Translations under genes and position numbers: made by a program | The notes under the pieces: model-generated | What the model was told of the DNA's origin: nothing | The model's input: the letters and a program-made list of their open reading frames with translations, nothing else | Databases searched by the model: none | From: an uncultured Actinomycetes bacterium | GTDB taxonomy: Bacteria; Actinomycetota; Acidimicrobiia; Acidimicrobiales; RAAP-2 | DNA: 35,692 nucleotides | Assembly (NCBI GenBank): GCA_903825765.1 | Contig: CAIKBU010000013.1 | Span: 1-35,692, forward strand | Reading direction: 5' to 3' | Part shown: positions 8,288 through 16,700 of the stretch, in pieces | How the letters are laid out: each line of letters begins with the position of its first letter | Numbering within the stretch: the stretch's first letter is position 1

Positions 8288-9355
8288 ATGATTCGGGTCT
8301 ATTCGCGCACCCAAGCGAACCCGCAGTACTTCACCAAGGACCGAGCGGCCGAACTCGAGGGCGTGCGCGACGGACCAGCGGGTCGATGGCTTCGCGGCAC
8401 CGGCCCCCTCGATGACGATGCCGTCGCGAACGTGTTCGCGAGCACACTGCGCAGCGCCACCATTGGCTACGACCTGGTCATTGCCGCCCCACGACCCATC
8501 TCGATACTGCTCGCGAATGATGAGCGCCAAGCACCCGCCATTGTTGCGGCGCATCAGCGGGCCGTTTCGAGCGCGGTTGCGTACCTCGAAGATCGAGGAG
8601 CGGTCGTGCGGGAGAGACGATTTGGCGAGGTCTACGAAGAACCGGCGCAGTGGCGTCGTATTGCGGCATTCACCCACGGCATCAATCGACACGGCGAGCC
8701 GCACTTGCACGACCACGTTCTCGTCGGTGCCCACACGATGGCCGCCACCACCGCACTCGACGGTCGCGCGCTACGGGCGCACGCCCTCACCGCCGACAGC
8801 CTCTACCGAGCCCAACTACGCGACGACATTGGCCGCACCACCACGTGGCAACCGTGGCGCTCGTTCGCCGGGGCCGAACTCGTGGCCGGCCTCGACGAGG
8901 GCTACCGTGCCCTCTGGGGCGGTCACTTCGATGATCGGCCGGCCAAGCGCGAGTGGACTCGAGATGAGATCAAAGAAAAATGGGCTCGTGACCTCGAACG
9001 CTATGAGCCACTGACGCAAGTGACACGACCCGATTTTGACCGCGGCGTGGTGGATAGCCATCGTTTCGCTGGGGCCCTCAGCGTGCTGAGCGCACCACAT
9101 CGCCGTGATGTGGTCGCCGCACTCGCGGATGCCGCGTCGCTGGGTGTTGATGCCCAACTCGCGCAACGACGCGTGGACGAGTGGCTTCCGGAGGCGCGTG
9201 ATTCTCGTGGTCTGCGGGAAGTTGTTCTCTCGCCACGGCGAGCGATGTCGCTCGGGCGAGACGACACGCCGTCACGATTTCTTTCTCTCGAGGCGGCCAC
9301 TGATCTCTATCGTTCTCGCGATCGATCCTCGGAGCGCGAGGGGCGCTCGAGGTAG
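8288..9355 (+). CDS. TrwC/MobF-family relaxase domain protein without helicase
   Basis: MobF relaxases nick one strand at a transfer origin through an active-site tyrosine and stay linked to the 5' end. This 355-residue protein matches the relaxase domain only: an N-terminal segment with Y5 and Y14 (NPQYFTKD), the PAGRWLRG block (30-37), the GYDLVIAAPRPISILLA block (60-76), AFTHGI with H130, and the metal-binding cluster HLHDH (H139, H141, H143) followed by the ALDGRALRAHALTADSLYRAQL block. MobF proteins usually continue into a large helicase; that part is absent. Family members often show paired tyrosines where this one has a single Y14. The gene ends 49 bases inside the facing coupling-ATPase gene. 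It follows pafBC by 29 bases, almost all of it a hairpin. Confidence 0.85.
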   Translation: MIRVYSRTQANPQYFTKDRAAELEGVRDGPAGRWLRGTGPLDDDAVANVFASTLRSATIGYDLVIAAPRPISILLANDERQAPAIVAAHQRAVSSAVAYLEDRGAVVRERRFGEVYEEPAQWRRIAAFTHGINRHGEPHLHDHVLVGAHTMAATTALDGRALRAHALTADSLYRAQLRDDIGRTTTWQPWRSFAGAELVAGLDEGYRALWGGHFDDRPAKREWTRDEIKEKWARDLERYEPLTQVTRPDFDRGVVDSHRFAGALSVLSAPHRRDVVAALADAASLGVDAQLAQRRVDEWLPEARDSRGLREVVLSPRRAMSLGRDDTPSRFLSLEAATDLYRSRDRSSEREGRSR

Positions 9356-10611
9356 GGACGAAAGCGGTAGTCACGGTAGGACGGCGTGAGTCCGACCCAC
9401 TGCATTGACTTCGCGGCATTGAGGGTCAGTGCGTACCCCGAGCGGCCCTGGGCGAGTTCGGCAATGGAGACATTGTCGTACTCCTGCCACGAGAGTGAAT
9501 GACCCGACGAGCGACCGCGTCGATCTCGCTGCAGCGTGGGCGTTGGCACCATGGAGCGACCACCGAGCTGTTGGAGGAGCTCGAGGGTTGGCCGATCGGC
9601 TATGCCGGGGAGAATCACCGTGGTCGGAAAGAGGGAGAGAAAACCATCGGCCTGTGCGCCCCAGCGAGCGCGAGCTTGACTGAGGTCTTGCAAACACGCG
9701 AGGGTGACGACGCCCTGCCCTCCACCCTCACTGACCACGCTCGCGAGACGAGGCAGTGGCGCCACGTTGGCGAGTTCGTCGAGGGCGAGCAGTAGTCGCG
9801 AACCTCGGTGGTGCGAGTCGTAGGTGGCGTGAAGTACTTCGTCAATCATGCCAACGACGAGTGGTGTCGCTACCGCTTGGTGACGACTGGGCGAGACGAC
9901 ATGAAGTTGGTGGGGGCCAGCGAGAAAAGCGGCAACGTCGAGTGGCGAATCGCGGGCTGATTGTCGGGCGGCTTCGGTGCGCATACCGGAAAACAGGCCC
10001 GACGCACTCGACCAAATACCCGATCGCTCACGTTCTTCACTCTTCATAATCCCCGATAAAAGGCTCGTTGCGGGGTGGTGCGATCCGTAACGCTCCTGGA
10101 GCAGAGCCAATGAGTCATCCGCTGTGCGATGGTCAATGCGCGACACCACTTGCGCCAACGCTTCATCACGCAAGGCACTGGCGTGGAGCAGTGGGGCCAC
10201 CAGCGCAGACGCTCGTTCACTCCAGTGGTCTTCGCCGCGACCGTGGCGACTGTGGTTCTGCACGTCGAGCAAGCTGCGCGTGGCGAGGACCGCGCCGTCC
10301 CACGTGCGCGCTTGGCGAACGGGGGAGTAGCCCACTCGATGAACACCGGGGGGTGTCGCAATCGTGCCGGAAGGATCGTAGAGCAGCACTGCACTATCGG
10401 AGCGCGCCGTGGCCATGACGCGAACGATGTCATCCTTCGTTGACGTGATCACACTGGAGCGTTGAGTGAGCAAGAGGTTCGGTACGATGAGTGACGTCGT
10501 CTTGCCACTTCGACTTGGGCCCAGCACGAGTGCCGATCGTTGCGACCCACTCGTCACATCACCGTTCGTCGTGCGCCCTAAATAGACACCACCGTCATCG
10601 TTCGTTGCCAC
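9307..10611 (-). CDS. VirD4/TraG-like DNA transfer ATPase without membrane helices
   Basis: Coupling proteins of this family bring relaxase-bound DNA to a type IV secretion channel. The 434-residue product has Walker [11 protein letters not shown] (31-40), then LIVPNLLL and the [13 protein letters not shown] block, Walker [10 protein letters not shown] (272-280) followed by ANVAPLPRL, and the late motif [16 protein letters not shown], as in the TraG/TraD ATPase core with its TraM-recognition region. The N-terminus shows no membrane helix, unlike the standard coupling protein, so it may be soluble or anchored by a partner. The start is GTG at 10611 with no clear ribosome site. It converges on the relaxase gene and shares 49 bases with it. 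Function beyond the ATPase family is inference. Confidence 0.83.
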   Translation of the reverse strand: MATNDDGGVYLGRTTNGDVTSGSQRSALVLGPSRSGKTTSLIVPNLLLTQRSSVITSTKDDIVRVMATARSDSAVLLYDPSGTIATPPGVHRVGYSPVRQARTWDGAVLATRSLLDVQNHSRHGRGEDHWSERASALVAPLLHASALRDEALAQVVSRIDHRTADDSLALLQERYGSHHPATSLLSGIMKSEERERSGIWSSASGLFSGMRTEAARQSARDSPLDVAAFLAGPHQLHVVSPSRHQAVATPLVVGMIDEVLHATYDSHHRGSRLLLALDELANVAPLPRLASVVSEGGGQGVVTLACLQDLSQARARWGAQADGFLSLFPTTVILPGIADRPTLELLQQLGGRSMVPTPTLQRDRRGRSSGHSLSWQEYDNVSIAELAQGRSGYALTLNAAKSMQWVGLTPSYRDYRFRPYLERPSRSEDRSRER

Positions 10612-10884
10612 TCTTCACAATGGTCGCAGGAGATGAATGCTTGACATTGGGTGATGGACATAGTGAACTTGAAATGTTCTAGTAAAGAGAAAGTTTTTTG
10701 AGAGTGCTTCACGACTCTCTTCACTCTTCTTCGAGAACCGTGCACTGCGTTTAGTAGCACGACAACTGAGAAGTTGGCGTGTACATGATCGAGTGCCCGA
10801 GATGTCGCGGTGTGGACTCGGAGTGACCATGGTGGTCCTCGCGGGTGCTGCAACATCACCAGACGTACATTCCAAGGAGGAAAC
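10612..10884. other. Intergenic region between coupling ATPase and lysine-rich gene
   Basis: This 273-base gap is richer in A+T than its surroundings. It holds a GAGAGT/ACTCTC hairpin at about 10700-10719, a TTGACA at about 10650, and a GAAC-N7-GTTC pair at about 10664-10678. The promoter of the lysine-rich gene and that of the divergent ATPase gene must both lie here, but I cannot assign them. No credible small gene is seen. Confidence 0.5.
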
Positions 10885-11277
10885 GTGGCAACTGCCGCAA
10901 AGAAGACTGTAGCCAAGACGGCTGCTCCCGCCAAGAAAGCTGCTCCCGCCAAGAAAGCTGCTCCAGCGAAGAAGGCCGTTGCCGCTAAGGCTCCTGCCAA
11001 GAAGGCCGTTGCCGCTAAGGCTCCTGCCAAGAAGGCTCCAGCCAAGAAGGCCGTTGCCGCTAAGGCTCCTGCCAAGAAGGCTCCTGCCAAGAAGGCCGTT
11101 GCCGCTAAGGCTCCTGCCAAGAAGGCTCCTGCCAAGAAGGCCGTTGCCGCTAAGGCTCCTGCCAAGAAGGCTCCAGCCAAGAAGGCCGTTGCCGCTAAGG
11201 CTCCTGCCAAGAAGGCTCCAGCCAAGAAGGCCGTTGCCGCTAAGGCTCCAGCCAAGAAGGCTCCAGCCAAGAAGTAA
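10885..11277 (+). CDS. Ala/Lys/Pro-rich repeat protein, histone H1-tail-like
   Basis: The 130-residue product is almost wholly Ala, Lys, Pro and Val, built from [15 protein letters not shown]-type units, and has no globular domain. Such tails bind DNA through charge; similar ones end the HU proteins HupB and HupS of actinobacteria and form stand-alone histone H1-like proteins elsewhere. A nucleoid role is inferred from composition only. GTG at 10885 is chosen because AAGGAGG (10874-10880) lies four bases upstream. The strong ribosome site and strong terminator (11311-11342) suggest high expression. Repeats begin about 30 residues in and run to the stop. Confidence 0.85.
   Translation: MATAAKKTVAKTAAPAKKAAPAKKAAPAKKAVAAKAPAKKAVAAKAPAKKAPAKKAVAAKAPAKKAPAKKAVAAKAPAKKAPAKKAVAAKAPAKKAPAKKAVAAKAPAKKAPAKKAVAAKAPAKKAPAKK
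10975..11274 (+). repeat. In-frame tandem repeat, period 45 bp (first period 30 bp)
   Basis: The string GCCGTTGCCGCTAAGGCT starts at 10975, 11005, 11050, 11095, 11140, 11185 and 11230: one 30-base step, then five 45-base steps. Copies are nearly identical even at silent sites; most differences are CCT versus CCA proline codons. This points to recent expansion by slippage or unequal exchange. Confidence 0.95.
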
Positions 11278-11310
11278 CTCGTCGGTCGAGTTGATCTCGA
11301 CAGAGTTGAA

Positions 11311-11342
11311 AACGAGGGGGTCTTTGACCCCCTCGTTTTTTA
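11311..11342 (+). terminator. Rho-independent terminator of the lysine-rich gene
   Basis: AACGAGGGGGTC (11311-11322) pairs perfectly with GACCCCCTCGTT (11326-11337) around a TTT loop, 12 pairs, and T bases follow to 11341. The converging cofC gene ends at 11340, and the stem read from the other strand could also end that transcript. Confidence 0.92.
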
Positions 11343-11891
11343 TTGCAAGTCTTCTGGCTCGTCGATATCGAAGCGCCAAGGACTGGTGGTATCGATACGC
11401 ACCGCCAAACCACGTAAGCGTGCCTCGTGCGCGTGTCGGTGACATGATTCTGGACCGTAGTGAAAAGTGAAGTCGCTCGTCGTTGGCACGGCGAGGACGG
11501 TGGTTCCTTGGCCTACGTGATCCTGCACGATGGTGACGCCGGGTGTCGGCTCAAAACTTCCCAGCCCCGCGGGGTCGCGTAAGTCGCCGTGAGCGATGAC
11601 GAGATAGTCGTAGGAAGATCGCAGTGCTTCGAAGGCGAAGTGCACCGCTTCGTTGAGACCCGGGATAAGCGGACGAAGAATTTGCGCACCCAAGGGCGAC
11701 ACGACCGTGACGACGTCATCGCTGTCGGTCACCACGAAGACGTCTCGAGGAAGCGCGGCGGTGATGACGCCAACGGCGAGCTCCTTCGAAAGGGCGTCGA
11801 CATCAAGATCTGGGACGGTCCGAAGTCGTCCCTTGCCGGTGGCGAAGGATTTCAGCGGAACCACCACGGCAATGCGAGTCATGACCCCCAT
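11340..11891 (-). CDS. cofC: 2-phospho-L-lactate (or phosphoenolpyruvate) guanylyltransferase CofC/FbiD
   Basis: CofC/FbiD activates phospholactate or PEP with GTP, the first committed step of the side chain of coenzyme F420. The product of about 183 residues starts MGVMTRIAVVVPLKSFATGKGRL, with the nucleotide-binding VPLK and the KGRL site. It then has VVTDSDDV, GLNEAVHFAF, LVIAHGDL (metal site region), DHVGQGTTVLAVP and FHYGPESCHRHAHEA, all in the order of the family. ATG at 11891 is chosen because GAGGAG lies eight bases upstream (plus-strand CTCCTC 11900-11905); ATG at 11882 is possible. It diverges from rnhB. It implies an F420-producing organism. Confidence 0.9.
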   Translation of the reverse strand: MGVMTRIAVVVPLKSFATGKGRLRTVPDLDVDALSKELAVGVITAALPRDVFVVTDSDDVVTVVSPLGAQILRPLIPGLNEAVHFAFEALRSSYDYLVIAHGDLRDPAGLGSFEPTPGVTIVQDHVGQGTTVLAVPTTSDFTFHYGPESCHRHAHEARLRGLAVRIDTTSPWRFDIDEPEDLQ

Positions 11892-11907
11892 CCTAGAAAC
11901 TCCTCGG

Positions 11908-11913
11908 TACGAT
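11908..11913 (+). promoter_or_regulatory. Leaderless -10 box of rnhB (TACGAT-N6-GTG)
   Basis: TACGAT is six bases before GTG at 11920, with no ribosome site between. It lies next to the ribosome site of the divergent cofC gene. Confidence 0.55.
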
Positions 11914-11919
11914 GGGCGA

Positions 11920-12597
11920 GTGACTCGCACCTCTCGACGTCCGGCGCCGCCAACACTGGACGTCGAACGAGCACTTATGGCCGACGGTCACCGCTTCGTG
12001 GCCGGCGTCGACGAAGTTGGAACGGGGAGTTGCGCGGGCCCGTGCTACTGCGCGGTGGTGGTAGTGGATGCCACTACCGGACCAGTGCCGGAGGGGCTCC
12101 ATGACTCAAAGCTCCTGCGCCCGACCCAGCGCGAGCTGCTGGTGCCGCTGATCAACGACTGGGCCGTTGACGCGGCCATTGGCACGGCGAGCGCTGAAGA
12201 GATTGACACCCTCGGACTCACTGCTGCTCTTCGTCGAGCCGGCGAGCGAGCGTTCGCCGCACTACGCCACACCCCCGACGTGGTGATCCTCGACGGCAAG
12301 CGCGACTGGCTGCACAGCACCACGGTGTCATTCCTCGATGGCGCGACACCACCGACAATTGCCCCCGTTCGTACCCGGGTGAAGGCCGATCAGTTCTGCG
12401 CGTCGGTCGCGGCCGCGAGCGTTCTGGCGAAGGTGGCCCGCGATGCGCTGATGGACGCGTTGGCCGAAGACGAGCCCCACTACGGATGGGAAACGAATAA
12501 GGGATACGGTACTGCCGCCCACCTGGCGGCTATCGAGCAACACGGTCTAAGTGCACAGCATCGTCGCAGCTGGCGTTTCGCTGGTTCGGCGGAGTAA
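11920..12597 (+). CDS. rnhB: Ribonuclease HII with a GTG instead of GRG motif
   Basis: RNase HII cuts RNA in RNA-DNA hybrids and removes single ribonucleotides from DNA. The 225-residue product has the metal-binding acids D31 and E32 in AGVDEVGTG, D125 in VVILDGKRDW and D157 in RVKADQF, then SVAAASVLAKVARD and the C-terminal HYGWETNKGYGT block. The usual sequence after the first acids is GRG; here residue 35 is Thr, giving GTG, which resembles RNase HIII. HIII has an extra N-terminal TBP-like domain, which is absent, so HII is the better name. GTG at 11920 is taken as start because of the leaderless box; any longer frame runs over cofC. Confidence 0.9.
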   Translation: MTRTSRRPAPPTLDVERALMADGHRFVAGVDEVGTGSCAGPCYCAVVVVDATTGPVPEGLHDSKLLRPTQRELLVPLINDWAVDAAIGTASAEEIDTLGLTAALRRAGERAFAALRHTPDVVILDGKRDWLHSTTVSFLDGATPPTIAPVRTRVKADQFCASVAAASVLAKVARDALMDALAEDEPHYGWETNKGYGTAAHLAAIEQHGLSAQHRRSWRFAGSAE

Positions 12598-12635
12598 ACG
12601 CCCCGCTCGGTAGCGAAAATATGGACCTCGGGTGG

Positions 12636-12641
12636 TAGCGT
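12636..12641 (+). promoter_or_regulatory. Candidate -10 box for the double ATPase gene (TAGCGT)
   Basis: TAGCGT ends ten bases before the ATG at 12652, leaving at most a few leader bases, so translation would be nearly leaderless. Confidence 0.4.
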
Positions 12642-12651
12642 GGGAAACACT

Positions 12652-14685
12652 ATGACGTCGCTTCTCTCGGTCGCTAACCTCTCTGTGCGTTTCAAGACGC
12701 AGAAGGCGTTCGCCACTGCGGTCGACGATTTCTCGCTCACCATCAACCCCGGCGAATGCGTGGGGCTCGTGGGCGAGTCAGGGTGCGGAAAGACGACGAC
12801 CGGTCTGGCAATCATGCGCCTGTTGCCCACCAACGGCCAGATTGCCGCTGGCTCGGTACTGCTCAATGGCGTGGACCTTGCCTCTCTCAGTGAGTCCGAG
12901 ATGCAAAAGCAACGCGGTCGAAGTGTGGCCCTGATTCCGCAGGACCCAATGAGTTCGCTCAACCCAGTGATGAAAATCGGCAAGCAGATTGGCGAGGGCC
13001 TTCGTATCCACGAAGGAGCCAGCGAAGAGGAAGCCAATCGTCGAGCGCTCGAAGTCCTCGAAATGGTCGAGATGCCGAATCCGAAGGAGCGTCTCAACCA
13101 GTACCCTTTCGAGCTCTCCGGCGGCCTGCGCCAGCGCGTCATCATCGCGATGGGACTCGTCTGTCGCCCTCAATTGCTTATCGCCGACGAGCCGACGACG
13201 GCACTCGACGTCACTATCCAAGCGCAGATTCTCGACATTATTGACTCGCTTCGACGAGACCTCAACATGGGTGTTTTGTTGATCACCCACGACATGGGTG
13301 TCATCGCTGGTCGTGCCGACCGGGTGGTCGTTATGTATGGTGGCCGCAAGGCCGAAGAAGCGCCCACGGAGCGCCTCTTTAATTCGATGCACCACCCCTA
13401 CACCCAAGCCCTGTTGGCCTCGGTGCCGAGTATCGAATCGGCCTCGAAGTCGCAACTCTCTTCCATCGCCGGTATGCCGCCCGACCTGACGAAGGAAATC
13501 GTCGGCTGTCGCTTTGCGCCACGGTGCAGCTTCGCCACCGACCAGTGTCGCCAGAGCGAGCCGGAGCTCCGCGGCGACGCCCCGCACGAGTACGCCTGCT
13601 TCCACCCAGTCGAGGGACCGCGCGCCGTCACCATTACCTCCGCAGTCCAGCACAACACGGAGGCCAGCCGCTCCGGTAAGGAGTTGGTCCGGGTCGAAGG
13701 GCTCATCAAGGAATTCCCGATCAAGTCGGGTCTTCTTCGGCGGACGACGGCCAAGGTGCACGCGGTGTCGAACGTCAGCCTGACGGTGCGCGAAGGAACA
13801 ACACTCGGTCTCGTGGGCGAATCGGGGTGTGGCAAGACCACACTCGGTCGCATGATTGTCGGCCTCGAAAACGTGACCGGTGGCGAGATTTCATTCGATG
13901 GACACGTCGTCTCCGCGAAGGGGTATCGCCAGACCCGTGACGATCGCCGACAGCGTCAGATGATGTTTCAAGACCCCTACTCGTCACTCAATCCGCGCAT
14001 GAAAGTGAATGACATTCTGGCTGAGCCCCTCGCGGTGCAGCGCGAGGGCACCCGTGACTCGCGCAACGACCGCGTCGCGGAGCTGCTCGAGATTGTCGGA
14101 CTCGACGCCCGTTCCGGGGAGCGCTACCCCCACGAATTTTCGGGTGGCCAACGGCAGCGGATCGGTCTGGCCCGGGCCCTCGCGCTCAACCCACGTCTCA
14201 TTGTGGCCGATGAGCCAGTCTCCGCCCTCGACGTCTCTATTCAGGCCCAGATTCTGAACCTGATGAAGGAACTCCAGGCCGAGAAGAACTTGACGTACGT
14301 GATGATTAGCCACGACCTCGCCGTCGTCTATTACATGGCCGACAGCATCGCCGTCATGTACCTCGGCAAGATTGTGGAAATTGGCGACGCTGAATCGGTG
14401 TTTCGATCACCCGTTCACCCCTACACCCAGGGCCTCTTGAACGCCGTTCCCGTTCCCGACCCGGCGAAAGCGCGGGCGCAGCACACGCTTAAGGTGGGCG
14501 GCGAGTTGCCGTCGGTGGTCAACCCTCCGTCGGGTTGTCGATTCCGCACACGGTGCTCCTTCGCGCAGGACATCTGTGCCCAAGAAGAGCCACCCATGCG
14601 CGATTTCAGCGCCACACAGCAGGCGGCGTGTCACTTCCCACTGCGGACGCCCGTCGCGCTCAGCGCGTCTCACAGCGCCTCCTAG
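12652..14685 (+). CDS. Peptide-type ABC importer, fused double ATPase (DppD-DppF/OppD-OppF)
   Basis: This 677-residue cytoplasmic protein holds both ATP-binding subunits of an oligopeptide/dipeptide/nickel-class importer. The N-half has Walker [12 protein letters not shown], signature LSGGLRQR, and Walker [13 protein letters not shown]. The C-half has [11 protein letters not shown], signature FSGGQRQR, and [12 protein letters not shown]. Each half ends in the family tail with four cysteines: C286, C292, C299, C316 and C629, C635, C642, C660, the pattern of the iron-sulfur cluster domain reported for a mycobacterial oligopeptide importer ATPase. Single-chain double ATPases are common in actinobacteria. 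It faces the permease/binding-protein genes, its likely partners. GTG at 12640 is an alternative start; substrate is not known. Confidence 0.93.
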   Translation: MTSLLSVANLSVRFKTQKAFATAVDDFSLTINPGECVGLVGESGCGKTTTGLAIMRLLPTNGQIAAGSVLLNGVDLASLSESEMQKQRGRSVALIPQDPMSSLNPVMKIGKQIGEGLRIHEGASEEEANRRALEVLEMVEMPNPKERLNQYPFELSGGLRQRVIIAMGLVCRPQLLIADEPTTALDVTIQAQILDIIDSLRRDLNMGVLLITHDMGVIAGRADRVVVMYGGRKAEEAPTERLFNSMHHPYTQALLASVPSIESASKSQLSSIAGMPPDLTKEIVGCRFAPRCSFATDQCRQSEPELRGDAPHEYACFHPVEGPRAVTITSAVQHNTEASRSGKELVRVEGLIKEFPIKSGLLRRTTAKVHAVSNVSLTVREGTTLGLVGESGCGKTTLGRMIVGLENVTGGEISFDGHVVSAKGYRQTRDDRRQRQMMFQDPYSSLNPRMKVNDILAEPLAVQREGTRDSRNDRVAELLEIVGLDARSGERYPHEFSGGQRQRIGLARALALNPRLIVADEPVSALDVSIQAQILNLMKELQAEKNLTYVMISHDLAVVYYMADSIAVMYLGKIVEIGDAESVFRSPVHPYTQGLLNAVPVPDPAKARAQHTLKVGGELPSVVNPPSGCRFRTRCSFAQDICAQEEPPMRDFSATQQAACHFPLRTPVALSASHSAS

Positions 14686-14700
14686 GGGGAGATGGTTGTT

Positions 14701-14719
14701 CGGCGTCGTCCTGACGCCG
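14701..14719. terminator. Weak candidate bidirectional hairpin between converging ABC importer units
   Basis: CGGCGTC (14701-14707) pairs with GACGCCG (14713-14719) in the 45-base gap between the converging genes. No T-run follows on either strand, so a terminator role is tentative. Confidence 0.35.
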
Positions 14720-14730
14720 CGCGTCCGGCT

Positions 14731-15639
14731 TTACCGCTCGACGAGACGCACTTCAAAGGTGTCGCGGAGCGCGTCACCGATGTAGTTGATTGACACGACC
14801 ACCAGGATGAAGATCGCCGCGAGCGGGTAGACCTCCCACCAGAAATTCGAACTCTGCAGCTGGGTGGTGCCGTCTTGGAGCATGGTGCCCCAGTCGGTCT
14901 GGGGGAGCTGGATGCCGAGTCCGAGGAAGCCGAGCGCCGAGAGGGCCAAAATGGCGTCCGCGACGGAAAACGTTGCCACCGTCACGATATTTGAGATGGA
15001 GTTCGGGAAGACGTGGCGTCGAATGATGTGCCACTTGCTGGCGCCCATGGCCGTGGAGGCCTGGGAGTACTCGAGTGATCGAATGAGCAACGCGTCACCG
15101 CGGATAATACGGGCGTTGCCCCACCAGCCAGTGAGGCCAATGGACAGGATCAAGAAGGTGGTGGAGCGGCCAAAGATTGAAATCAACGTGATGAGGAAGA
15201 AGAAGTAGGGGATGGACAGTAGCGCATCCAGAAAGCGCATCATCACGGTGTCGACGAGGCCCGCGAAGAAGCCGGCGATCATGCCGTAGATAGTGCCAAC
15301 CACGATGGTGATGAAGCCGGCGAGGAGGCCCAGCGTCAGTGAGTACTCGCCACCGTAAAAGATGCGACCCAGTTCGTCGTAGCCAGTCGACGTGGTACCG
15401 AGCCAGTAGGCCGCCGAAGGGTTCGCGTTCTGTGGCACCAGCAAGGTGGCGGACGCATCGGTCTGGTTCGTTGGATGAAACAGCGGGACGAGGTAGCAGG
15501 CTCCGGCGACGATGACCAGGAAGATGACCGACGCCAGGGCCAGGCGATTCGAGAAGAAAATCCGAGTGCGTTGACGCCACATTGGCGTGGGCGCGGCGTG
15601 CGCGAGTTCGGTCGAGGGCGAGTTCGTCAGCACGCTCAT
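14731..15639 (-). CDS. Peptide-type ABC importer permease, DppC/OppC family
   Basis: This is one of the two inner-membrane channel subunits. The 302-residue product has a cytoplasmic start, a first helix at about 32-54 (LALASVIFLVIVAGACYLV), an outer loop with the family's YWLGTTSTGYDELGRIFYGG, and five further helices. The coupling EAA loop is EYSQASTAMGASKWHIIRRHVFPN, about residues 195-218. It ends ...TFEVRLVER after the INYIGDALRD motif that closes most DppC proteins. Its ATG overlaps the stop of the dppB-like gene at 15636-15639, so the two are coupled. The segment LGLGIQLPQTDWGTMLQDG is also characteristic of the family. Confidence 0.94.
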   Translation of the reverse strand: MSVLTNSPSTELAHAAPTPMWRQRTRIFFSNRLALASVIFLVIVAGACYLVPLFHPTNQTDASATLLVPQNANPSAAYWLGTTSTGYDELGRIFYGGEYSLTLGLLAGFITIVVGTIYGMIAGFFAGLVDTVMMRFLDALLSIPYFFFLITLISIFGRSTTFLILSIGLTGWWGNARIIRGDALLIRSLEYSQASTAMGASKWHIIRRHVFPNSISNIVTVATFSVADAILALSALGFLGLGIQLPQTDWGTMLQDGTTQLQSSNFWWEVYPLAAIFILVVVSINYIGDALRDTFEVRLVER

Positions 15640-16607
15640 CGGGTGCTCCCTTCAATACGAATGCGGGGGTTGACGAGGCCGAGACCGACGTCAGCGAGCA
15701 GGTTGCCGAGCAGGGTCAAGATTGAGACGAGCAGGGTGATGCCCAGTACCACGTTGACGTCACCACTTAACGCGGCGTTGACCGTTTCGTAGCCGAGGCC
15801 GCCGTAATTGAAGACTGACTCAATCACAATGGCGCCGCCCAGCAGGCCCGGCACCGACAGGCCGAGAATCGTCACGATGGGACCAAGCGCGTTACGAAAG
15901 GCGTGCTTGAAGAGCACGTGGCGACTCGAACCGCCCTTGGCGCGGGCCGTGCGGATGTAGTCCTGCACTAAGACCTCGAGCACGGTGCCGCGCATGAAAC
16001 GACTGAGGCCCGCTACCGAGAGCAACGTGAGGCAGCCAATCGGCATGATGAAGGCGCCGGGGTCAGTGAAGATCAACCACGGAGCAACCCCCGCCGGTGG
16101 TGACACGGGGAGGTGCGGCCAGTGGAAGCCGAAGAACTCGAGCACGAGGGAACACAACAAAAAGGAGGGCATCGCGTACAAGACGAAGGCAATGCCCGTG
16201 GCCGAGTAGTCAAAGGCCGTATTTCGACGAGAGGCCTGAAAGATGCCGAGCGGGATGGCGATGACGGAGGTAAAAATCAGGGACGTCAGCGCCAGCCAGA
16301 TAGTGCGGGGGACGTAGAGCGAAAGAATTGACCAGACCGGCTGACTGGCTTGGTAGGAGTAGCCCAAATTGAAGTGCAAGAAGACATTCGAGATGTAGAG
16401 CCAGAATCGGAAGAAGAAGGGCTTGTCAACACCGTGTGCGACCGCCCAGAGGTGGATGTTGGCGGGAGTGGCGTGCGGGCCGAGCGCCAAATAGGCCGGC
16501 GCATAAATGCCCCGTGGTTCTACGTAGGGCAGTGAAAAGGTGATGAAAATAATAATGAACAGCACGAAGAGGGACTGCAGGAGCCGGCGCACAATGTAAC
16601 TGAGCAT
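15636..16607 (-). CDS. Peptide-type ABC importer permease, DppB/OppB family
   Basis: The 323-residue product is the second channel subunit. It starts MLSYIVRRLLQSLFVLFIII as DppB proteins do, with the first helix at about 8-28, a periplasm-side region (about 30-95) with FHFNLGYSYQASQPV, and five more helices. The EAA coupling loop is QDYIRTARAKGGSSRHVLFKHAFRNAL. The closing NLLADVGLGLVNPRIRIE matches the family's end. The ATG at 16607 has TACTGT six bases upstream, so this gene has its own leaderless promoter behind the terminator that follows the binding-protein gene. It is coupled to the dppC-like gene. Confidence 0.94.
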   Translation of the reverse strand: MLSYIVRRLLQSLFVLFIIIFITFSLPYVEPRGIYAPAYLALGPHATPANIHLWAVAHGVDKPFFFRFWLYISNVFLHFNLGYSYQASQPVWSILSLYVPRTIWLALTSLIFTSVIAIPLGIFQASRRNTAFDYSATGIAFVLYAMPSFLLCSLVLEFFGFHWPHLPVSPPAGVAPWLIFTDPGAFIMPIGCLTLLSVAGLSRFMRGTVLEVLVQDYIRTARAKGGSSRHVLFKHAFRNALGPIVTILGLSVPGLLGGAIVIESVFNYGGLGYETVNAALSGDVNVVLGITLLVSILTLLGNLLADVGLGLVNPRIRIEGSTR

Positions 16608-16613
16608 TGGATA

Positions 16614-16619
16614 ACAGTA
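16614..16619 (-). promoter_or_regulatory. Leaderless -10 box of the permease pair (TACTGT-N6-ATG)
   Basis: On the minus strand TACTGT (16619-16614), six bases, then the dppB-like ATG. It lies just past the terminator at 16660-16700, so the permeases can be transcribed apart from the binding protein. Confidence 0.55.
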
Positions 16620-16659
16620 CCACCACGCACGCGCGTCACCTCGGGTGTTGGGCCCCTGA

Positions 16660-16700
16660 AAACGAACGAAGGCCCCTCACGAGGAGGGGCCTTCGTTCGA
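16660..16700 (-). terminator. Strong terminator after the binding-protein gene
   Basis: A perfect 16-pair stem (CGAACGAAGGCCCCTC, 16664-16679, with its complement at 16685-16700) encloses a five-base loop. Read on the minus strand it is followed by TTTT (16663-16660). It lies between the binding-protein gene and the permeases and should end or greatly reduce read-through. Confidence 0.9.

Noticed and set aside
10664-10678. SOS/LexA-type operator (GAAC-N7-GTTC)
   Set aside because: Actinobacterial SOS boxes have a four-base spacer and flanking TC/GA; this one does not fit.
10969-11274. CRISPR array
   Set aside because: Periods are 30 and 45 bases with no unique spacers, and the repeat is an in-frame protein repeat.
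10578-11470. Long open frames antisense to and out of phase with the lysine-rich repeats, giving Leu/Gly/Ala repeats
   Set aside because: They are a by-product of a stop-free 45-base repeat; the plus frame from 10885 has the ribosome site and terminator.
11920-12597. RNase HIII instead of HII, from the GTG motif
   Set aside because: The N-terminal TBP-like domain of HIII is missing and length and later motifs are of HII.
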